A DNA stretch of 30,110 nucleotides from an uncultured Eubacteriales bacterium (GTDB taxonomy: Bacteria > Bacillota > Clostridia > Oscillospirales > Acutalibacteraceae). Location of the stretch: the NCBI GenBank assembly GCA_900319655.1, contig ONPH01000010.1, positions 1 to 30,110 of the forward strand, in the 5' to 3' direction. The position numbers and the translations under genes were made by a program. Positions 24,511 to 30,110 of the stretch are shown piece after piece. Numbering within the stretch: the stretch's first letter is position 1; the number at the start of each line of letters is the position of its first letter. A model generated the notes under the pieces. That model was not told where the DNA came from. It worked only from the letters and a program-made list of their open reading frames with translations, and made no database searches.

Positions 24511-25293
24511 ATGAAAACTCTGATTAAAATATTATGCGCGGTTTTGGTTTTGTCATCCGCCGCGATTTTTGCAGGCTGCGGAGAAAACAACGACCTCGTG
24601 GCGTCTACCGTGGCTGTTGAGGAGACCACCGACGACAGCAAGATGAATATTTCGGAGCAGGCGGACATCAGCAAGCTTCACGCAATTAATTACGAAGGCG
24701 ACGAATTTGCAGGCTACTGGCAGATTACCGAGGGTGAAGGCTCGCAGTTCAAGAGCTTTGTTTACGCCTTTGACGGAAAAGGCAAGGCTTACCTTATTAT
24801 CGGCACAACCGGATATATTGAAAACTACAAGGCTGAGACCAAGACCGACGACAGCGGAAGTTCGTATAAGGCGGTTACTGTTCAGCTTATGTTCGGAATA
24901 AACGGCGTTTATAAATACGAATTTTCCGAGGACAAGTCCACCCTTACCCTCACAAACACCAAGGGCGGCAAAACCACTACGCTCAAAAAGATGGCGACGT
25001 TTTCATTTGTTCCTATCCCCGACCCCGAGCCTGTTGTTGACGAAAAGCTGCTCGGCGCGTGGAAGGACGACAACGGCGAGTATTACTACTTTGACAAGAG
25101 CGGAATTATGTACAACACAATGAACGGCATAAACTTTACCTTTGCAAAGTACTCCGCGAAGGACGGCAAGGTCACCTCGGTTTTCACAACCAACAAAGAG
25201 GAAACCAACACCGTTGACTATTCGGTTGACGGCGATACGCTCACATACAACAAATTTAAGTTCAAGAAGATTGCGGTTGACGAGCTGGTATAA
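24511..25293 (+). CDS. Lipoprotein with two similar C-terminal beta-rich modules
   Basis: A 260-aa exported protein with a type II signal peptide and lipobox FAGC (Cys23 is the lipidation site), so it is anchored on the outer membrane face. After an acidic/Thr-rich linker there are two beta-rich modules (~66-165 and ~180-258). Each starts with a GxW segment (AGYWQITE; LGAWKDDNGEYYYFD) and ends with a hydrophobic TLT-type strand followed by a K-rich turn. This layout recalls small lipocalin-like DUF5640 domains and suggests an internal duplication (inference). Function unknown. AAAGG lies ~10 bases before the ATG. The downstream hydrolase starts 2 bases after its stop, so the two form an operon. 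Confidence 0.85.
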   Translation: MKTLIKILCAVLVLSSAAIFAGCGENNDLVASTVAVEETTDDSKMNISEQADISKLHAINYEGDEFAGYWQITEGEGSQFKSFVYAFDGKGKAYLIIGTTGYIENYKAETKTDDSGSSYKAVTVQLMFGINGVYKYEFSEDKSTLTLTNTKGGKTTTLKKMATFSFVPIPDPEPVVDEKLLGAWKDDNGEYYYFDKSGIMYNTMNGINFTFAKYSAKDGKVTSVFTTNKEETNTVDYSVDGDTLTYNKFKFKKIAVDELV

Positions 25294-25295
25294 TT

Positions 25296-26087
25296 ATGGC
25301 TGTTAAAATTGAAACGGTAAACACCTCTGAATTTAAAATGAAATATTTTAAGTTCGGCTGCGGAGAGCAGACTGTGGTTGTCATTCCGGGGCTGAGCCTG
25401 AAAAGCGTAATCGAATCCGCAAACGGTATTGCAAATGTATTCAAGTTGATGGGTGATAAATACACCGTGTACTTTTTCGACCGCAGAACCGACTGCGGAG
25501 AAGATTACAATGTAGAGGATATGGCTGACGATACCGCCGAGGCTCTTGATATTCTCGGGATAAGCAGCGCTTATGTTTATGGTGTTTCGCAGGGCGGAAT
25601 GATAGCCCAGCTTATCGCGCTCAAACGGCCCGACCTCGTAAAAAAACTCGCGCTCGCCTCGACCACCTCGAGATTTACCGGAGATAACAGCGCTGTTATT
25701 GAAAAATGGGCTGACCTTGCGGCGAAAAAGAAAATTTTAGAGCTGATCAACTGCTTTATCGAGGCGGTTTACTCAAAGGAATTTGCCGAAAAATTCGGAG
25801 AGTTAATCAGGCAGATGTTAATCGGCGTCAGCGCCGACGAGCTGCACCGCTTTGAAATTTACGCGAGAGCCTGTAACGGCTTTGACGTATACGATAAGCT
25901 CGATAAAATCACCTGTCCTGTTTATGCGGCAGGAGCGACAGGCGACAAGGTTTTCGGCTGTGAGCCGATAGCAGAGCTTGCGGAAAAAACAAACGCACAG
26001 CTTTATATTTACGAAAACTACAGTCACGCGGTCTATGATGAAGCGCCTGACTTTATAGAAAGACTTGTTAAATTTTTCGATGAATAA
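25296..26087 (+). CDS. Alpha/beta hydrolase
   Basis: A 263-aa cytoplasmic hydrolase. The nucleophile elbow is GVSQG (96-100, Ser98). The oxyanion-loop region follows VVVIPGLSL (27-35), and the catalytic His is expected at NYSHAVYDEAP (His244). The acid is likely the Asp in ATGDKVFGCEP. The cap region between ~120 and ~195 is helical. The family includes esterases, C-C hydrolases and haloperoxidase-like enzymes, so the substrate cannot be named. The start is 2 bases after the lipoprotein stop with only a weak ribosome site (GAGCTGG), implying translational coupling. A strong terminator follows. Confidence 0.88.
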   Translation: MAVKIETVNTSEFKMKYFKFGCGEQTVVVIPGLSLKSVIESANGIANVFKLMGDKYTVYFFDRRTDCGEDYNVEDMADDTAEALDILGISSAYVYGVSQGGMIAQLIALKRPDLVKKLALASTTSRFTGDNSAVIEKWADLAAKKKILELINCFIEAVYSKEFAEKFGELIRQMLIGVSADELHRFEIYARACNGFDVYDKLDKITCPVYAAGATGDKVFGCEPIAELAEKTNAQLYIYENYSHAVYDEAPDFIERLVKFFDE

Positions 26088-26103
26088 AAATTACAATTAA
26101 AAG

Positions 26104-26150
26104 AACAGCGCTGTATCTTTAACGATACAGCGCTGTTTTGTTGTTTCTTT
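26104..26150 (+). terminator. Terminator after the alpha/beta hydrolase
   Basis: Perfect 14-bp stem AACAGCGCTGTATC / GATACAGCGCTGTT (26104-26117 / 26124-26137), followed by TTGTTGTTTCTTT. Confidence 0.9.
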
Positions 26151-26156
26151 AGCTGT

Positions 26157-26238
26157 TTTAAAGGCGACCGCAAGGGTCGCCACTACAAAACAACTTATAA
26201 GTAAAATTGTAGTGACAGCCCTTGCGGCTGTCACTTTA
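26157..26238. repeat. Nested palindromic intergenic element
   Basis: Two hairpins sit head to head: GGCGACC-GCAAG-GGTCGCC (26163-26181) and GTGACAGCC-CTTGC-GGCTGTCAC (26212-26234). Between them ACTACAA / TTGTAGT (26182-26188 / 26207-26213) and a central ACTTATAAGT (26193-26202) also pair. The whole block is a near-symmetric cruciform, with related arms (GCAAGGG-TCGCC / GCAAGGG-CTGTC). It resembles MITE/REP repeats of Clostridia and may double as the terminator for the minus-strand lipoprotein gene. Confidence 0.6.
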
Positions 26239-26241
26239 ATT

Positions 26242-26952
26242 CTACTTTTTATACTCCGTCAGTTTCCATTCTTTTTTCAAATCCGTGCTGATTGGGAAAA
26301 CCCTGAACAGCATAATTCCGTTTTTGCTGTCCTCTTTATTGTCCTTGGTGCTGAGCGTAAAGACAAAGCCCTCGTACCACAGTGAATCCTCAGAACCTGT
26401 TGCAAGCTGATAAAAAACATTCTGCAGGGTGTCGATTTTGTCTGTGCCGAAGCTGCCTGCCGCCTCTGCCGCAATTGCAGCCCTGCGAAGAATATTGTCG
26501 CTGTTATTCTCTCCGCTCTCCTGAGCCATAAAGTGGCTCATCGTTGTGCCAATGCCGATATTCATCAGCTTATTGCTCTCGGTCTCGACTGTGGCGGTGA
26601 TATTGACGTTTTCATCGTCGTAGTAGTAATACTGAATTTCAACGCCGTGGTTGTCGGTTTCAGGCACACCCATTTTGCTCCACTTGTCCATAGTAATCAG
26701 GTCTTTGTCGCCGATTAGTTTTTTTGTGGAGTTATAACGTTCGCTAAATTCAGCGAGGGTAAAGGCGAACCGCTTGCCGTTTACGTTTTCACTCGGCTCA
26801 ATCGCCGTTGTCACGGGCTCGGCGTCATCATCGACAGCGGAAATGCTCTTTGGCTGGTCGATTTTGAGCTTTGCTCCGCCCGAACAAGCCGTCAGCCCGA
26901 AAATTATCACAGCCGACAGCAGCAATGCCGTTATTCTTTTTCCTATCTTCAT
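26242..26952 (-). CDS. Lipoprotein of unknown function
   Basis: A 236-aa exported protein with a lipobox LTAC (Cys23), then an acidic disordered stretch (DDDAEPVTTAIEPSENVNG). A mixed alpha/beta region of ~170 residues begins FAFTLAEFSERYNS and includes VEIQYYYYDDENVNITATVE. I recognise no family. The lipobox spacing equals that of the neighbouring plus-strand lipoprotein, but the mature parts do not look alike. The ribosome site is weak (TAAGG before the ATG), and I see no promoter in the short gap to gyrA. It may depend on readthrough of the gyrA terminator, or the promoter may be unrecognised. Confidence 0.8.
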   Translation of the reverse strand: MKIGKRITALLLSAVIIFGLTACSGGAKLKIDQPKSISAVDDDAEPVTTAIEPSENVNGKRFAFTLAEFSERYNSTKKLIGDKDLITMDKWSKMGVPETDNHGVEIQYYYYDDENVNITATVETESNKLMNIGIGTTMSHFMAQESGENNSDNILRRAAIAAEAAGSFGTDKIDTLQNVFYQLATGSEDSLWYEGFVFTLSTKDNKEDSKNGIMLFRVFPISTDLKKEWKLTEYKK

Positions 26953-26969
26953 ATACCTTACCTAAAACT

Positions 26970-27006
26970 TTTAAGTCTCCCCCAACGCCTTGCGCATTGG
27001 GGGAGA
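26970..27006 (-). terminator. Terminator after gyrA
   Basis: 10-bp stem TCTCCCCCAA / TTGGGGGAGA (26976-26985 / 26997-27006), followed on the minus strand by ACTTAAAAGTTTT. Confidence 0.8.
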
Positions 27007-27020
27007 TTGCAGTTTATTAA

Positions 27021-29528
27021 TTATTCCTCTGCAGGGGCTTCTTCTGTAGCTTCGGAATTTTCAGGAGCTTCTTCCTGCTTTTCCTCTGTTTCCTCGTCCT
27101 CGTGAGGAGCTCTCGCGACGGTGACAACCCTGTCTCCCTCGCCTGTTTTCATCAGGGTTACGCCCTTTGACGGACGCGAGCAAACTCTGATTGACTCCGC
27201 GGCAATTCTAATGATAATGCCGTCCTGCGAAATCATAATAATATCGTCGTCGAGGTCAACCACCTTGATTGCGGCAACGTCGCCGTACTTTTCAACATGG
27301 TAGTTGGTAAGTCCCTTACCGCCTCTTGACTGAATACGGTAATCCTCGGGCTTTGAAAGTCTGCCGTAGCCGGTCTCGCTGACGGTCAGCACAAATCCGC
27401 CGTCGCGGACAACGCTCATTCCGACAACCTCGTCACCTTCCTTAAGCGAGATTGCCTTTACGCCACGCGCGAGTCTGCCCATCGGGCGGACGTCGGTTTC
27501 CTTAAAGCGGATTGAAACGCCCTTCTTTGTGGCAACAATCACATTTGCGTTGCCGTCGGTCATTCTTACCCATGCGAGCTCGTCGCCTTCGTTGAGCTCA
27601 AGCGCGATAAGACCGCCCTTGCGCGCTGTGTTGTAGGCGTTGAGCGCAATTCGTTTGATGATACCCCTGCGGGTTACCATAATCAGGTATTTTTCCTCGT
27701 CAAACTCGGGTACTCTAATCATCGAGGTTACCTTTTCGTCGTTTGAAATCGGGAGCAGGTTGGCTATATTAATGCCCTTTGACTGTCTGCTGCCCTCGGG
27801 AACCTCGTAGCATTTCAGGCGGTATACTCTGCCCTTGTCGGTAAAGAACAGAACGTAGTCGTGGGAGTTGATGATGAACATCTCGGCTGCGACGTCCTCT
27901 TCTCGGCGCGACATACCTGATACTCCCCTGCCGCCTCTGCGCTGGATTTTATATGTATCTACCGCAAGGCGCTTTACATAGCCGAAGTGAGTGAGGGTAA
28001 GCACGCACTCCTCCTGCGGAATAAGATCCTCAATATCAACCTCGCCGCTGATTGCGCAAATCTCTGTGCGGCGCGGATCGGCATACTTGTTGCGGATAGC
28101 GACAAGCTCTTCCTTGACGATTTCGAGCTTTCTGGTCTCGCTGCCGAGAATTTCGAGGTAATTTTTGATTTTTTCCTGCAGAGCTGCAATTTCATCCTCA
28201 ATCTTGTGGCGCTCCATATTTGTGAGCTGTCCGAGTCTCATCTGCACAATCGCCTGTGCCTGAACCTCGTCAAGACCGAAGCGCTCCATCAGCGCTGCTC
28301 TTGCTGTGGGCAAATCCTTGCTCTTTCTGATAATCGCGATAACCTCGTCGATAAAGTCAATCGCAATCTTCAAGCCCTCTAAAATATGCTCTCTGTCCTG
28401 AGCTTTTTTGAGGTCATACTCGGTACGGCGGCGGATTACATCCTCCTGGAACTCCACATAGCAGCGGAGCATATCCTTAAGGGTTAAAATTTTGGGCTGG
28501 CCGTCGACAATTGCGAGCATAATCGCGCCGAAGGTAACCTGCAGCTGGGTGAATGAGAAAAGCTGGTTGAGCACAATCTGAGGCGAAGCGTCGCGCTTGA
28601 TGTCAATCTCAATGTGCATACCCTTACGGTCGGAGTGATCCTCAATATTCGAGATACCCTCAATTCTCTTGTCCTTAACAAGATTCGCGATATTTTCAAT
28701 AAGCCTTGCCTTGTTAACCTTGTAAGGCAGCTCGCTTACGATAATTTTAAATCTGCCGTTCTTGGCTTCGATAATCTCGGTCTTTGCGCGGACGGTGATT
28801 TTGCCCTTACCTGTGGCGTAGGCGGCTCTGATTCCGCTTCTGCCCATGATAATTCCGCCTGTCGGAAAGTCCGGACCGGGAATACAGTCCATAAGCTCCG
28901 GCAGCTCGATGTCGGGGTTGTCAATATACGCACAGGCGGCGTCGATAGTCTCACCGAGATTATGCGGCGGAATTTCGGTCGCCATACCAACGGCGATACC
29001 GCTTGAACCGTTTACAAGCAGGTTCGGGAAACGGCTCGGGAGCACAACCGGCTCTTTAAGTCTGTCGTCGTAGTTAGGTACAAAGTCAACGGTGTCCTTG
29101 TCGATATCGGTGAGCATTTCCATAGAAATTTTGCTCATCTTTGCCTCGGTATATCTGTAAGCCGCCGGCGGGTCGCCGTCGACAGAACCGAAGTTTCCGT
29201 GGCCGTCTACCAGCATATATCTCATTGAGAAGTCCTGAGCGAGACGTACCATTGCGTCATAAACCGAAGCGTCACCGTGGGGGTGGTACGCACCGAGCAC
29301 CGAACCTACGGTATCGGCGCATTTATGGTACGGCTTTGAGGGTTCAAGTCCTCTCTCGTACATTGTGTAGAGAATTCTTCTGTGAACGGGCTTTAGTCCG
29401 TCGCGCACGTCGGGCAGTGCTCTGGCTACGATTACGCTCATTGAGTAATCGAGGAAGCTCTGCCTCATCTCGTTTTGCAGGTCAACGTCAATTATTCTTT
29501 TGTCATTCACTTGCTGCTCGTTGTCCAT
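27021..29528 (-). CDS. gyrA: DNA gyrase subunit A
   Basis: GyrA cuts and reseals DNA during ATP-driven negative supercoiling with GyrB. The 835-aa protein carries [20 protein letters not shown], the catalytic Tyr126 in RYTEAK, and a C-terminal beta-pinwheel. The GyrA box QRRGGRG marks it as gyrase rather than topoisomerase IV. An acidic tail ([19 protein letters not shown]) ends the protein. In the quinolone-resistance region the sequence is GDASVYDA (85-92): Ala87 replaces the Ser found at E. coli position 83, while Asp91 (E. coli 87) is kept. GAGGTAATAAG precedes the ATG. It lies in a gyrB - thioesterase - gyrA order with short gaps, so it is probably one operon. Confidence 0.97.
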   Translation of the reverse strand: MDNEQQVNDKRIIDVDLQNEMRQSFLDYSMSVIVARALPDVRDGLKPVHRRILYTMYERGLEPSKPYHKCADTVGSVLGAYHPHGDASVYDAMVRLAQDFSMRYMLVDGHGNFGSVDGDPPAAYRYTEAKMSKISMEMLTDIDKDTVDFVPNYDDRLKEPVVLPSRFPNLLVNGSSGIAVGMATEIPPHNLGETIDAACAYIDNPDIELPELMDCIPGPDFPTGGIIMGRSGIRAAYATGKGKITVRAKTEIIEAKNGRFKIIVSELPYKVNKARLIENIANLVKDKRIEGISNIEDHSDRKGMHIEIDIKRDASPQIVLNQLFSFTQLQVTFGAIMLAIVDGQPKILTLKDMLRCYVEFQEDVIRRRTEYDLKKAQDREHILEGLKIAIDFIDEVIAIIRKSKDLPTARAALMERFGLDEVQAQAIVQMRLGQLTNMERHKIEDEIAALQEKIKNYLEILGSETRKLEIVKEELVAIRNKYADPRRTEICAISGEVDIEDLIPQEECVLTLTHFGYVKRLAVDTYKIQRRGGRGVSGMSRREEDVAAEMFIINSHDYVLFFTDKGRVYRLKCYEVPEGSRQSKGINIANLLPISNDEKVTSMIRVPEFDEEKYLIMVTRRGIIKRIALNAYNTARKGGLIALELNEGDELAWVRMTDGNANVIVATKKGVSIRFKETDVRPMGRLARGVKAISLKEGDEVVGMSVVRDGGFVLTVSETGYGRLSKPEDYRIQSRGGKGLTNYHVEKYGDVAAIKVVDLDDDIIMISQDGIIIRIAAESIRVCSRPSKGVTLMKTGEGDRVVTVARAPHEDEETEEKQEEAPENSEATEEAPAEE

Positions 29529-29565
29529 CTTATTACCTCTTTATTTCAAATCATTCAATTATAAT

Positions 29566-29997
29566 CTAAATCTCTTTAATATTGCCGTTCAGCTTTGCGT
29601 ACAGCTCGGGCAAACGCTTTTTTGCGTTGCACGGTCTAAAGGTTTTTGAGTCGATAAAGCCGTGCTCGGTTGTGCCGTAGCAGAGCTCAACCTCCTTGCC
29701 GTCGCTCTCTTTTCTCCTTACGGAATAGGAAAATTCAATCCTCGCGGCTGTCATATGAATACACCAGGTGCGGACGATAAGCTCGTCCTCATAAAGCGCA
29801 GGCTGAATAAAATGACAGGTCAGATTAACCAGCGGAAGCATAACTCCGGCGTTTTCCATATCCGAATAGGTTGTCCCGAACATCTTGATAAAATCGGTTC
29901 TGCCTACCTCAAACCACACGGGGTAATTTGAATGGTGGGCAATTCCCATTCTATCGGTTTCGGCGTAACGCACTGTAATGTAACTTCTTGAATGCAT
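29566..29997 (-). CDS. Acyl-CoA thioesterase, hotdog fold (YbgC/4HBT family)
   Basis: This 143-aa protein starts with the 4-hydroxybenzoyl-CoA/YbgC thioesterase motif VRYAETDRMGIAHHSNYPVW (residues 9-28). The Asp15-containing loop is the likely catalytic site, and the long helix EVGRTDFIKMFG and the hotdog strands follow. The family hydrolyses short- to medium-chain acyl-CoA; the substrate here is unknown. It is inserted between gyrB (15 bases upstream) and gyrA (37 bases downstream), on the same strand, an unusual partner for gyrase genes. GGAGG lies ~7 bases before its ATG, within the gap after the gyrB stop. Confidence 0.9.
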   Translation of the reverse strand: MHSRSYITVRYAETDRMGIAHHSNYPVWFEVGRTDFIKMFGTTYSDMENAGVMLPLVNLTCHFIQPALYEDELIVRTWCIHMTAARIEFSYSVRRKESDGKEVELCYGTTEHGFIDSKTFRPCNAKKRLPELYAKLNGNIKEI

Positions 29998-30012
29998 AAT
30001 ATCCTCCGAAAT

Positions 30013-30110
30013 TTATACGTCGAGGTTTTGTACGTACTTGGCGTTTTTCTCGATGAACTCACGTCTCGGCTCAACCTTGTCGCCCATCAGGATTGTAAAG
30101 GTTTCGTCCG
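30013..30110 (-). CDS. gyrB: DNA gyrase subunit B, C-terminal end (runs off the window)
   Basis: The last 31 codons of gyrB are present before the TAA at 30015-30013. They read [16 protein letters not shown] and end KYVQNLDV, the highly conserved GyrB terminus. The rest, including the ATPase and TOPRIM domains, lies beyond the window. GyrB supplies ATP hydrolysis for GyrA. It is the upstream gene of the gyrB - thioesterase - gyrA group. Confidence 0.95.
   Translation of the reverse strand, partial: DETFTILMGDKVEPRREFIEKNAKYVQNLDV

Overview
This window looks like ordinary chromosome from a low-to-mid-GC Gram-positive anaerobe of the Clostridia, most likely Oscillospiraceae/Ruminococcaceae. 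The reasons are a transketolase split into two subunits, a dockerin-bearing secreted protein, a coaX / ECF transporter / birA cluster, ribosome-binding sites close to AGGAGG, and TTGACA/TATAAT promoters. The assignment is an inference from gene content. Housekeeping genes dominate. I see no prophage, CRISPR array, tRNA or rRNA.

Layout. 1-316: the edge of a GH3 glycosidase gene runs abruptly into a truncated lipid kinase gene, which suggests a deletion or a misassembly. 306-1687 (minus): lipid kinase and PlsC acyltransferase, overlapping by one base. 1833-3631 (minus): transketolase C and N subunits. 3901-6367 (plus): type III pantothenate kinase, ECF S component and BirA. 6486-12567 (minus): secA, a short class B PBP and an FHA-RodA fusion, read in the order rodA, pbp, secA from one promoter. 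12761-14416 (plus): ACT-domain protein and UPF0210 protein. 14536-16694 (plus): a tightly overlapping three-gene cassette of a membrane protein, a phospholipase-C-like DUF6765 protein and a DUF308/HdeD-like membrane protein. 16759-16881: a small palindromic element. 16928-18202 (plus): secreted dockerin protein. 18306-20284 (minus): a tiny membrane peptide and a BcrAB-like ABC transporter, each with its own promoter and a shared upstream sequence motif. 20427-21581 (minus): secreted Big2/FN3 protein under a promoter with two identical-arm palindromes. 21714-22664 (minus): ROK glucokinase. 22804-24285 (minus): IMP dehydrogenase. 24511-26087 (plus): lipoprotein and alpha/beta hydrolase. 26242-26952 (minus): another lipoprotein. 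27021-30110 (minus): gyrA, a hotdog thioesterase and the 3' end of gyrB.

Themes. Much of the region serves the envelope: phospholipid synthesis (PlsC, lipid kinase), peptidoglycan synthesis coupled to a phosphothreonine-reading FHA domain (RodA-PBP), secretion (SecA), and several secreted or lipid-anchored proteins. The points I think most deserve a second look are the paired operators in front of the FN3 protein, the FHA-RodA/PbpA/SecA operon, the three-gene phospholipase-like cassette, the small peptide sharing a promoter motif with the ABC transporter, and the broken junction at the left edge.
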